Shown here: piece after piece, positions 51,134-58,881 of the stretch
Layout: every line of letters starts with the position of its first letter
Numbering within the stretch: position 1 is the first letter of the stretch
NCBI GenBank assembly: GCA_044869805.1
Contig: JBIOXV010000172.1
Location: forward strand, 1 to 64,000
DNA from: CAWDVR01 sp044869805
GTDB taxonomy: Bacteria > Acidobacteriota > Thermoanaerobaculia > Multivoradales > SZUA-115
Reading direction: 5' to 3'
Length of the DNA: 64,000 nucleotides
Translations under genes and position numbers: made by a program
The notes under the pieces: model-generated
The model's input: the letters and a program-made list of their open reading frames with translations, nothing else
Databases searched by the model: none
What the model was told of the DNA's origin: nothing

Positions 51134-52771
51134 ATGAGCTCAGTCCCGAACGGAGCCCGCCTCGCTGTGGCCCTCGCGCTCGTCGGAGCGCTGCCGGCCG
51201 TCCCCGCCCTCGCGGCGTCGCCCGACCATCCCGAGGTCAGCTTCGCCGTGCGGCACGACGTCTCACCGCCGCTCGCCCAGCAGCCGATCCGCCGCCCGCG
51301 GGCCGGCCAGCCCGATCGGCAGATCCCCCTGCGCGTGCCGCTGGACTTGGCGGCCCGGTATCACCCCACCCCGCCCGCCGCGGACCCGCTGCTCGCGGTG
51401 AGCGAGACCTTCGCGGTCGCCACACCCTCTCCGATCCTCACTTTCGAGGGCCTGTCGGACGACGACAACGCCGCCGTCACCGGCGGCCGGATCGTGCCGC
51501 CGGACACCCAGGGCGACGTGGGCCTCACCCAGTACCTCCAGGCGATCAACCTGATCCTCGCCGTCTACAACAAGGCGACCGGGGCCCGCACCTTCGGCCC
51601 GGTGACGGTCGCCTCGCTGTGGGCCGGCTTCGGGGGCGAATGCGAAACCAACAACGACGGCGATCCCATCGTGCTGTACGACGACGCGGCCGACCGTTGG
51701 CTGGTGAGCCAGTTCGCGATCGCCGCCGACGGCCACCAGTGCATCGCCATCTCCACCACCAACAACCCCGCCGGCTCCTATTTCCGCTACGACTTCGTGG
51801 TCAGCCCCGACGCCTTCAACGACTATCCCAAGCTCGGCGTCTGGCCGGACGGCTACTACATGAGCGCCAACGAGTTCGAGACCAACTTCACCGGCGCCAT
51901 CGCGGTGGCCTTCGAGCGCAGCAGGATGCTGCTCGGCCAGCCCGCTCAGATGGTGAAGTTCGGGCCTCTCGCCTGTGGCAGCGAGTGCTTCTTTTCCCTC
52001 CAGCCCTCTCACTTCGAGGGCGGCACGGCGCCGCCGGCCGGCGCGCCCAACACCTTCGTGATGGCCTTCGACGACGAAACCTGGGGAACCGGCTCCAACC
52101 CGGACGGCTACCGGATCTGGGACTTCACCGTCAACTGGACGAGCCCGGGCAGCTCTAGCTTCATCGTCCGTCCACAGGTCAACGCTCCCGAGTTCGACGC
52201 CAACCTGTGCAACTTCTCGCGGAACTGCATCCGCCAGCCCTCGCCAGGCGAGCGCCTGGACCCGCTGGGTCAGTTCACTATGTTCCGGGCTCAGTACCGA
52301 AACTTCGGCACCAGCGAGCGGATCGTCCTCAACCACACGGTGGACGTGGGCAGCAACCGCGCCGGGGTGCGCTGGACCGAGCTGCGCGACAACGGCAGCG
52401 GCTGGGTGCTGCACCAGACCGGGACCGTCGCACCCGGCTCCGATTCACGCTGGGTGGGCTCGATCGCCATGGACGGTGACGGCAACATCGCGCTCGGCTA
52501 CAGCGTCTCGAGCCAGACCGTCAGGCCCTCGATCCGCTACGCCACGCGCTCGGCGGGAGACCCCTTGGGCACCATGGGCGCGGAGGTGACGCTGCAGGCC
52601 GGGGCGGGCGTACAGCGCCAGTCCTTCAACCGCTGGGGCGACTACTCGACGATGAGCGTCGACCCGGCGGACGACTGCACCTTCTGGTACACGCAGGAGT
52701 ACTACGCCAACAACGGCAGCTTCGACTTCAAGACGCGGATCGGCTCGTTCAAGGTGCCGGGCTGTAGCTGA
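51134..52771 (+). CDS. Large secreted protein of unknown function (beta-propeller-like)
   Basis: 545 residues with an N-terminal Sec signal ('LAVALALVGALPAVPALA'). No named family is recognised. The mature protein is beta-rich with repeated blade-like segments ('DPIVLYDDAADRWLVSQFAIA', 'WVGSIAMDGDGNIALGYSVSSQTVRPSIRYATR') and several cysteines suited to disulfides. It ends 'FWYTQEYYANNGSFDFKTRIGSFKVPGC'. I think a propeller-like fold is likely. Preceded by a strong ribosome-binding site. The stop lies in a hairpin shared with the convergent GH57 gene (23-bp overlap). Confidence 0.6.
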   Translation: MSSVPNGARLAVALALVGALPAVPALAASPDHPEVSFAVRHDVSPPLAQQPIRRPRAGQPDRQIPLRVPLDLAARYHPTPPAADPLLAVSETFAVATPSPILTFEGLSDDDNAAVTGGRIVPPDTQGDVGLTQYLQAINLILAVYNKATGARTFGPVTVASLWAGFGGECETNNDGDPIVLYDDAADRWLVSQFAIAADGHQCIAISTTNNPAGSYFRYDFVVSPDAFNDYPKLGVWPDGYYMSANEFETNFTGAIAVAFERSRMLLGQPAQMVKFGPLACGSECFFSLQPSHFEGGTAPPAGAPNTFVMAFDDETWGTGSNPDGYRIWDFTVNWTSPGSSSFIVRPQVNAPEFDANLCNFSRNCIRQPSPGERLDPLGQFTMFRAQYRNFGTSERIVLNHTVDVGSNRAGVRWTELRDNGSGWVLHQTGTVAPGSDSRWVGSIAMDGDGNIALGYSVSSQTVRPSIRYATRSAGDPLGTMGAEVTLQAGAGVQRQSFNRWGDYSTMSVDPADDCTFWYTQEYYANNGSFDFKTRIGSFKVPGCS

Positions 52772-54185
52772 GCCCGGCCGATTCCAGCTTCGCCGCCTCC
52801 TCCCGCACCACCTGGTCCGCGGTCAGGCTGGTGCGGGAACTCTTGATGACCGAGAGCTGGTCCAGTAGCCAGGGCGCCGGATCGGCGCCCGTGGCGCGGG
52901 CCGTCCTGGCGACGGCCGCGGCCGCGGCCTTGAGGCAGTTCCTGGGCTCGATGCGATCGAGCTCGTCCCAGAACCAGCCGCAGGAAGAGAACATGCGGTG
53001 CCTGAGGCGCTGCGCCTCGAGGAGATCGCCCAGGCGCGTGACCTCGATGCGCTTGAGCGCGCGCTTCGCAAAGGCGGCCGCCAGCTTGGGCAAGGTCCGC
53101 CGGCCGAGTGCCAAGTCGATCGCGGCCAGCAACAGGCCGTGCGGGTCGTCCACCAGCTCGCCGGCGGCCTGCTGGTAGGCGCGATCGAGATCGACCGCCA
53201 AGGCGTTGAGCGCGGCGCGCAGCGGCGCCTTCCAGTGCGCCTGCGGGGTGCAGTGGCAGAGGTCGCTCCAGCGCGCCACGCCATGGTGACAGCTCCAGGA
53301 GCTGGGCTCGACCACCTCCATCGACTGGCGCGGCGGGTGCGCGTCGAGGAAGCGGGCGAGGTTGGTGACCTCGAAGCCAGCACGCGACGCGGAGCTCCTC
53401 AGCAGGCGGCGCAGGAAGAGCTGGCGGTCCTTCTGATGGTGGCCGTAGAGCTCGCCGTCGGTGGCGATGAGCAGCAGCCGGTCCTCGCCCTCGGGCTCGA
53501 GCCGGGCGCCCAGGGGCTTGAGCTGCTCGCGGGCGAAGCGGTCGGCGTTGGTGGTGGCGCTGGGGTCGAAGGAGATGCGGCCCGAGAGGCTGCGCACGAA
53601 GAAGAAGGCGGCGAGGCGCCGGCCCTGGGGAAGCTCCACCCAGTAGGGCCGCGTGGGGTCGAGGGTCTGGGTCTTCGCCTGCCAGGGGGCGAGGACCGTG
53701 AATTCGATCCCTTGCTCGGCCGCCACCGCCAGCGTCTCGCGGTCGGCCGCCGTCTCCGGCAGCCACAGGCCGCGGGGCTTCCGACCGAAGCGCCGCTCGA
53801 AGTCGGCAACTCCCCAGGCGATCTCGAGCTCCTTCTCGGCCCGGGTGGCGAGCGGCAGGATGGTGTGGTGGTAGCTCTGGGCGAGCGCTCCGCCGGTGCC
53901 CGAGCGGCCGGCTCCAGATCGCCGGGCGCTCGCCTTGTCGGCGGCGACGATCTTCTTGTGCACGGCGGGGGCCGCGCGCGCCATCCAGGCGAGCAGAGTG
54001 GGGCCGAAGTCGAAGGACAGCAGCTCGTAGTTGCCGGCCTCGGCGTTCGGCCGGTAGCACTCGGCGGTGATCTTCTCGTTGAAGTTGGGATAGGGATCGG
54101 CGCCGGGCTCTTCCGGGATCTCGCCGCTCGCCGGGTCGTCGCGCGGAGGTTGGTAGAAGTGGCCGTGGACGGCGAGGAAGGTCAC
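52749..54185 (-). CDS. GH57-family glycoside hydrolase with DUF3536 region
   Basis: 478 residues. Starts 'VTFLAVHGHFYQPPRDDP', the GH57 'HxHxYQPP' metal/substrate motif. 'RFGRKPRGLWLPETAADRETLAVAAEQGIEFTVLAPWQAK' contains the candidate nucleophile Glu, and 'LLIATDGELYGHHQ' the acidic Asp. The C-terminal half has 'HRMFSSCGWFWDELDRIEP', typical of DUF3536. Family members hydrolyse or transfer alpha-glucans, but this subfamily is uncharacterised to my knowledge. GTG at 54185 overlaps the ATP-grasp stop by 4 nt, so the two are coupled. Apparent longer open frame upstream (to 56204) is a GC artefact. Confidence 0.85.
   Translation of the reverse strand: MTFLAVHGHFYQPPRDDPASGEIPEEPGADPYPNFNEKITAECYRPNAEAGNYELLSFDFGPTLLAWMARAAPAVHKKIVAADKASARRSGAGRSGTGGALAQSYHHTILPLATRAEKELEIAWGVADFERRFGRKPRGLWLPETAADRETLAVAAEQGIEFTVLAPWQAKTQTLDPTRPYWVELPQGRRLAAFFFVRSLSGRISFDPSATTNADRFAREQLKPLGARLEPEGEDRLLLIATDGELYGHHQKDRQLFLRRLLRSSASRAGFEVTNLARFLDAHPPRQSMEVVEPSSWSCHHGVARWSDLCHCTPQAHWKAPLRAALNALAVDLDRAYQQAAGELVDDPHGLLLAAIDLALGRRTLPKLAAAFAKRALKRIEVTRLGDLLEAQRLRHRMFSSCGWFWDELDRIEPRNCLKAAAAAVARTARATGADPAPWLLDQLSVIKSSRTSLTADQVVREEAAKLESAGLSYSPAP
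52756..52778. terminator. Hairpin over the convergent stops
   Basis: GCCGGGCT (52756-52763) and AGCCCGGC (52771-52778) form a perfect 8-bp stem with a 7-nt loop. It spans the stop of the secreted-protein gene and the 3' end region of the GH57 gene. Suited to a bidirectional terminator; no T-tract. Confidence 0.5.
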
Positions 54186-55402
54186 GCCGCCCGTACCTTG
54201 ACTCGCTCCCCCACCAGCTCGAGCAGGCGCTTGAGCTCGTCGTAATCCGGGTAGCGCAGCCGCACCCAGGCGTTGGCCATGTAGCCCGCCTCCACCGGCT
54301 GGGTACGCGAGCCCACCGGTGGAAAGTGATAGTCGATGATCCACTCCGCGAGCTCGTGCTCCATCTCCTCGACGCCCTCGTAGGCGACGATCCGCCCGTC
54401 GCGGTCCGGCCGCAGGTTGACGATGCCGGCCGAGAAGCGCCGGCTGGGCACCTGGGTGGTGTGGCCGTGGACGATCGCCGCCGCCCACTCGCGGTAGACG
54501 TCCATCTCGTTGGCGGCGCAGTAGAGGTCCCAGGCGCCCACCCCCGGCGGCCGGCAGCCGATCTCCGAGAACTTGAGGCCCTTGTTGCCGAAGAACCACT
54601 CCATGTGGGTGGCCGAGGTGCCGATCGAGAGCGCCGCGATCACCTGCGTCCCCAGCCGCTTGACCTCGTCGTACCCTGAAGAGTCGATGCGGTTGGTGGC
54701 GATGAACATCGGCGAGACGTGGCGCTCGCGCATCGCGGTCAGCACCCGCGGGTAGTAGTGGGTGATGAACTCGTGGCCTACCTCGCCGCCGGCGGTGATG
54801 GTGTCGTAGAAGCCCTCGTGCCCGTCGATGAACTCCTCGACGGCGACCGAGGCGCCGCGCTCGAAGCCCTGCTCGGCAATCGCCGCCTCGAGCTCGCGCG
54901 CGTCGTCGGCGCGCGTGGTGCCGGCGGCGCCGGCGCCGCTCCTCGGCTTCAAGATCACGGGGAAGCCGACGCGCGCCGCGAAGTCGCGCACCTCCGCGGC
55001 CGAGGAAGCCGCCGCCGACTGCGCGCAGGGGATGCCCTGCTCGCGCAGGAACTCCTTCATCGCCGGCTTGTCGCGGCAGAGGTAGGTGGTCTGGACCGAG
55101 GTGCCGGGGATGCCGCAGGCCTCGCGCACATGCGCCGCGGTCATCACGTGCGCCTCGATGGTGGCTTCGAGGCGATCCACCCAGCCGCGCCGCTGCACGT
55201 TGCGCACCGCCTCGAGCAGGGACTCCTCGTGTACCACCGAGGAGACCTCCTCGTAGTCGTGCAGCATTCGCCTGAGATCGGACGGCAGGGCCGAGGCCGG
55301 CACCTCGCCGATCGCCGTCACCTTGGCCCCCACCTCGGCCAGGCCGCGCACGAACTTGCGCTGGTTGAAGGGGAAGGCGGGCTCCACGAAGACCACGTGC
55401 AT
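54182..55402 (-). CDS. ATP-grasp carboxylate-amine ligase (L-amino-acid-ligase-like)
   Basis: 406 residues. N-terminal pre-ATP-grasp Rossmann 'MHVVFVEPAFPFNQRKFVRGLAEVGAKVTAIGEVP', then the ATP-grasp core: 'GFPVILKPRSGAGAAGTTRA' (lysine and flexible Gly loop), 'VAVEEFIDGHEGFYDTIT' and 'KGLKFSEIGCRPPGVG' (metal-binding Glu, here with C-R-P-P-G in place of N-P-R). This resembles ligases that join a carboxylate to an amine via acyl-phosphate. GGAG lies ~8 nt upstream of the ATG. Coupled to the GH57 gene and divergent from the S51-like gene. Substrates unknown. Confidence 0.8.
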   Translation of the reverse strand: MHVVFVEPAFPFNQRKFVRGLAEVGAKVTAIGEVPASALPSDLRRMLHDYEEVSSVVHEESLLEAVRNVQRRGWVDRLEATIEAHVMTAAHVREACGIPGTSVQTTYLCRDKPAMKEFLREQGIPCAQSAAASSAAEVRDFAARVGFPVILKPRSGAGAAGTTRADDARELEAAIAEQGFERGASVAVEEFIDGHEGFYDTITAGGEVGHEFITHYYPRVLTAMRERHVSPMFIATNRIDSSGYDEVKRLGTQVIAALSIGTSATHMEWFFGNKGLKFSEIGCRPPGVGAWDLYCAANEMDVYREWAAAIVHGHTTQVPSRRFSAGIVNLRPDRDGRIVAYEGVEEMEHELAEWIIDYHFPPVGSRTQPVEAGYMANAWVRLRYPDYDELKRLLELVGERVKVRAA

Positions 55403-55430
55403 GCGGGTTCTCCAAAGCCGGGAACGCGGG

Positions 55431-55438
55431 GATAATAC
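55431..55438. promoter_or_regulatory. Shared, overlapping -10 elements of a bidirectional promoter
   Basis: GATAATAC on the plus strand reads GTATTATC on the minus, so each strand offers an AT-rich -10 (GATAAT for the S51-like gene, TATTAT for the ATP-grasp gene). The whole intergenic region is 43 bp (55403-55445). The plus-strand start codon lies 9 nt from GATAAT and lacks a ribosome-binding site (leaderless); the minus-strand gene has a ~30-nt leader with GGAG. Confidence 0.55.
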
Positions 55439-55445
55439 ACCGCCT

Positions 55446-56396
55446 ATGGCGAGGGCTATCGTTCTTCTGGGGCCGCAGCGGCTGCAGCCGACGCTGGTAT
55501 CGGTGTGCGACGAGATGGGCCTTCGGGGTCCCATCGCGGCGGTCACCGCCGGCTGGCAGGAGCGCGAGGCCGAGGTCGAGGAGATGCGGGCGCATCTCAA
55601 TCGCCCGGTGGTCAACCTGATGCTCCACGAGCGGGGCGAGAAGCTCTTCGCCGCCGATCCCAGGCTGGCCGAGAAGTACCGCGAGCGGCAGGACCGCCTG
55701 CGCGACCTGCAAGCGCTCTACCGCCTGCGCCTGGCCCACGCCCTGGCCGCGGCGCGCGAGGTGATGAGCCGCGCCGCCGCTTCGCTTCCCGGGGGCTCGG
55801 AGCTGTTCGAGCCCGAGGTCGAGGCGGCGATCGACGCCGTGCGCGACCTGGACGCGCACCACCTGGCGCGCGTGCGCGAGGTGCACGCGCGCTTCGAGGC
55901 CGAGGCGAGGCCCCTCGAGCGGCCCGCCCTGCTGCGCCACCGGCACGAGCTCGGCCGCCTGCTCGCCGGCTCCACGGCGCTCGCCATCGCCGGCGGCCAC
56001 GTCGCCGTGCTGCTCAACCGGCTGCGCCTCTTCGGGGTGCTGGAGCTCGCCGGCGCGCGGCCGATCATCGCCTGGTCGGCCGGCGCCATGGTGCTCGGCG
56101 ACCGCGTCGTCCTGTTCCACGACAACCCGCCGCAGGGCGCCGGCAACGCCGAGCTGCTGGAGGCCGGGCTGGGGCTGTTCGCCGACCTGCTGCCCCTGCC
56201 GCACGCCGGCAAGCGCCTAGAGCTCGACGACACCCTGCGCGTCTCGCTCTTCGCCCGTCGCTTCGCCCCCGCCGCCTGCGTGGCCTTGGATCCCCTGGCC
56301 CGCGTCTCGCGCCGCGAGGCCGGCGGCTGGCGGCCGGGCCCCGGCACCCAGGTACTGACCGCCAAGGGAGCCCTGCGGAAGGCCGCTTCGCTATGA
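55446..56396 (+). CDS. Cyanophycinase/S51-like serine hydrolase (class I GAT-like fold)
   Basis: 316 residues. The core near residues 180-230 reads 'ALAIAGGHVAVLLNRLRLFGVLELAGARPIIAWSAGAMVLGDRVVLF', where the nucleophile elbow 'WSAGAM' (Ser211) matches cyanophycinase and peptidase E (S51), in which Ser replaces the glutamine-amidotransferase Cys. The N-terminal ~150 residues are helical and not typical. Cyanophycinase cleaves aspartyl-arginine storage polymer. A helper for ligated or amide-linked compounds is inferred here. Stop overlaps the esterase start (ATGA). Confidence 0.72.
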   Translation: MARAIVLLGPQRLQPTLVSVCDEMGLRGPIAAVTAGWQEREAEVEEMRAHLNRPVVNLMLHERGEKLFAADPRLAEKYRERQDRLRDLQALYRLRLAHALAAAREVMSRAAASLPGGSELFEPEVEAAIDAVRDLDAHHLARVREVHARFEAEARPLERPALLRHRHELGRLLAGSTALAIAGGHVAVLLNRLRLFGVLELAGARPIIAWSAGAMVLGDRVVLFHDNPPQGAGNAELLEAGLGLFADLLPLPHAGKRLELDDTLRVSLFARRFAPAACVALDPLARVSRREAGGWRPGPGTQVLTAKGALRKAASL

Positions 56397-57529
56397 GCCT
56401 GGCGATCCACGAGCTGCAGCGCAAGAAGCGCATCACCACCAAGGCGGTCGACGACTTCCTGGCCAAGAACGCCTTCCCGCTGGTCGAGGGGCCGAGCGTG
56501 ACCTTCGTCTATCGCGGCAAGGCGGACGCCGTGCTGCTCCAGCACTTCATCTACGGGCTGCCCACCTCGCGGCCCTTCAAGCGCATCGACGGCGCCGACC
56601 TCTGGTACCTGGTGATGGAGCTCCCCGCCAACTCGCGGGTGGAGTACAAGCTGAACGTGGTGAACGGCAAGGATCACCACTGGATCCGCGATCCTTTAAA
56701 CCCGGTCACCGCCCGCGACCCGTTCGGCGCCAACTCGGTGGTTCACTCCGCGGGGCACGTGCAGCCGGATTGGACGCTCTTCGACCCGGAGGCCCGCCCC
56801 GGCACGATCGAGGAGCGCGAGATCAAGAGCGAGGCCTTCAAGCGTACCCACGGCTACCGGCTCTACCTGCCGGCACGCTTCAGGACTACCCGGCGCTACC
56901 CGCTCCTCGTCCTCCACGACGGCGACGACTACCTGCGCTTCGCCTCCCTCCAGACGGTGCTCGACAACCTGATCCACCGCATGGAGGTGGCGCCGATCAT
57001 CGTCGCGCTGATCTCTTCGCGCGAGCGCCTGACCGAGTACGCGGACGACCCGCGCCACGCGCGCTTCGTGGCCGAGGAGCTGCTGCCCCAGCTCGACCGT
57101 ACCCTGCCCCTGGAGCCCTCCCCGGCGGCCCGCGGCCTCGCCGGAGCGAGCTTCGGCGCCGTGGCGTCGCTGGCCACCGCCTGGCGCTACTCCGGGCGCT
57201 TCGGCAGGCTGCTCCTGCAGTCGGGCTCCTTCGCCTTCACCGACATCGGCCACCACAAGCGGGGCCCGGCCTTCGACCCGGTGGTCAAGTTCGTCAACGC
57301 CTTCCGCGATCAGCCGGGGCGGCCGACGGAGAAGGTCTTCGTCTCCTGCGGCACCTACGAGTCGCTGATCTACGAGAACCGCTCGCTCGTCCCGCTGCTG
57401 CAGGCCACCGGCATGGAGGTCCGCTACGTGGAGGCGCGCGACGGCCACAACTGGGAGAACTGGCGCGACCGCCTGCGCGAGGGCCTCTCGTGGCTGTTCC
57501 CCGGGCCACTGTGGATGGTGTATGAGTAG
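56393..57529 (+). CDS. Enterochelin-esterase-like hydrolase with N-terminal E-set/CBM48-like region
   Basis: 378 residues. Residues ~30-120 ('PSVTFVYRGKADAVLLQHFIYGLPTSRPFKRIDGADLWYLVMELPANSRVEYKLNV') resemble the N-terminal Ig-like/CBM48 module of Fes-type esterases. The alpha/beta-hydrolase follows: 'YPLLVLHDGDDYLRF', elbow 'GLAGASFGAVASLATAW' (Ser in GASFG) and 'VRYVEARDGHNWENWRDRL' (catalytic His). Family members cleave ester bonds, such as enterobactin, or transfer mycolates. Cotranscribed with the S51-like and ATP-grasp genes. The CBM48-like part could recognise polysaccharide; substrate unknown. Confidence 0.82.
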   Translation: MSLAIHELQRKKRITTKAVDDFLAKNAFPLVEGPSVTFVYRGKADAVLLQHFIYGLPTSRPFKRIDGADLWYLVMELPANSRVEYKLNVVNGKDHHWIRDPLNPVTARDPFGANSVVHSAGHVQPDWTLFDPEARPGTIEEREIKSEAFKRTHGYRLYLPARFRTTRRYPLLVLHDGDDYLRFASLQTVLDNLIHRMEVAPIIVALISSRERLTEYADDPRHARFVAEELLPQLDRTLPLEPSPAARGLAGASFGAVASLATAWRYSGRFGRLLLQSGSFAFTDIGHHKRGPAFDPVVKFVNAFRDQPGRPTEKVFVSCGTYESLIYENRSLVPLLQATGMEVRYVEARDGHNWENWRDRLREGLSWLFPGPLWMVYE

Positions 57530-57554
57530 ACCACCTACCGACGAAAGGTAAACC

Positions 57555-58826
57555 ATGGCCACCGTCACCAAGAAGATCGGGCTCTCCCTGGGCGCAGACC
57601 TCTGCTGGCCCCTGTGCTACGAGGAGATCGTCAAGCAGCTCGAGCTGGCGGTGCCGATCGACGGGCACACGGTCGGCGTCGAAGTCGAACGGGTCACTAT
57701 CGAGCCCTTCAACCTGCGCCAGCCGGTGAAGTACGACTTGGTGCTCGATCGGCTCACCCACTGGTACCACACCAGCCGCGAGTGGATCAAAAAAGCGGTG
57801 CTGATGAACGACCTCTACGTGCTCAACAACCCGTGGGCCATCCAGTCTATGGAGAAGCACACCACCTACTGCGCCATGATGCGCCTCGGCTTCCCGATCC
57901 CCGAGACCTGGATGCTGCCGCCCAAGGAGTACGAGCCCTCCGACGACCTGCAGGTCACGCTCGAGCGCTACGCGCGGCTCTTCAGCCTGTCCTCGATCGG
58001 CGACGAGGTCGGATACCCGATGTTCATGAAGCCGTTCGACGGCGGCGCCTGGAAGGGGGTGCAGCGCATCGAGGACGCCGCCGCCCTGCGCGCGGCCTAC
58101 GAAGGCAGCGGCAAGAACATCATGCACCTGCAGAAGGCGGTGGAGGGCTTCGACCTCTTCGTGCGCGGCATCGGCATCGGGCCGCAGGTGCGCTGCGTGC
58201 GTTACAACCCGTCGGCGCCGCTCCATGCGCGCTACGAGGTGGCCTTCAACTTCCTGACCGGCGAGGAGGCCTCCTACCTGCGCGACCAGACGCTGACCAT
58301 CAACACCTTCTTCGGCTGGGACTTCAACTCCTGCGAGTCGCTGCGCCAGGGCGGGGTCTTCTACCCTATCGACTTCGCCAACGCCTGCCCCGACTCGCAG
58401 GTGACCTCGCTGCACTTCCATTTCCCTTGGCTGGTCAAGGCGCAGGTGCGCTGGAGCCTGTTCTGCGCCCTGACCGATCGCAAGATGCGCAAGAACCTGG
58501 ACTGGGAGCCGTACTACCTGATCGCCGACCGCGACGACCTCTCCTTCCGAGAGAAGCTCGCCGCCTACGCCCAGATCGCCGACCAGCGCCTGGACACCGA
58601 GCGCTTCCAGGACTTCTGCAACCGCAATTTGGCGCACCTCGACGAGGTGTCGTGGGAGTTCTTCGGCACCGGCACCGCCAAGGAGGCAGTGCGCAGCAAG
58701 GTGGCCGCCCTCTTCCCGGAGCACGAGATCGAAGAGTTCACCGAGCACTTCTGGGGCCTGATCCAGTTCTGGCGCAAGACCGAGTCCGACCGCATCGGCA
58801 CGGGGCGAGGGGAGGAGACGGCGTAG
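57555..58826 (+). CDS. Second ATP-grasp ligase (RimK-like, uncharacterised)
   Basis: 423 residues. 'YDLVLDRLTHWYHTSREWIKKAVLMNDLYVLNNPWAIQSMEKHTTYCAMMRLGFPIPETWMLPP' resembles the substrate-recognition part of RimK-like ATP-grasp enzymes. 'EVGYPMFMKPFDGGAWKGVQRIED' supplies the ATP-binding Lys and loop, 'LTINTFFGWDFNSCESL' the later metal-binding region. C-terminal helices (~320-410) are family-specific. It shares little with the first ligase. Start ATG 57555 has AAAGG ~8 nt upstream. Third gene of the plus-strand operon, 25 nt after the esterase. Reaction unknown. Confidence 0.72.
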   Translation: MATVTKKIGLSLGADLCWPLCYEEIVKQLELAVPIDGHTVGVEVERVTIEPFNLRQPVKYDLVLDRLTHWYHTSREWIKKAVLMNDLYVLNNPWAIQSMEKHTTYCAMMRLGFPIPETWMLPPKEYEPSDDLQVTLERYARLFSLSSIGDEVGYPMFMKPFDGGAWKGVQRIEDAAALRAAYEGSGKNIMHLQKAVEGFDLFVRGIGIGPQVRCVRYNPSAPLHARYEVAFNFLTGEEASYLRDQTLTINTFFGWDFNSCESLRQGGVFYPIDFANACPDSQVTSLHFHFPWLVKAQVRWSLFCALTDRKMRKNLDWEPYYLIADRDDLSFREKLAAYAQIADQRLDTERFQDFCNRNLAHLDEVSWEFFGTGTAKEAVRSKVAALFPEHEIEEFTEHFWGLIQFWRKTESDRIGTGRGEETA

Positions 58827-58881
58827 GTCGACCTTTCCAAGCTCGCCCGCCTTCGCACTCTGCGACTGGAGACACTTGCCT

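Noticed and set aside
52749..56204. A continuous 1151-codon minus-strand frame
   Set aside because: Only the first 478 codons (up to 54185) are GH57-like. Beyond that it is antisense or out of frame with the ATP-grasp and S51-like genes, an effect of GC-rich third positions.
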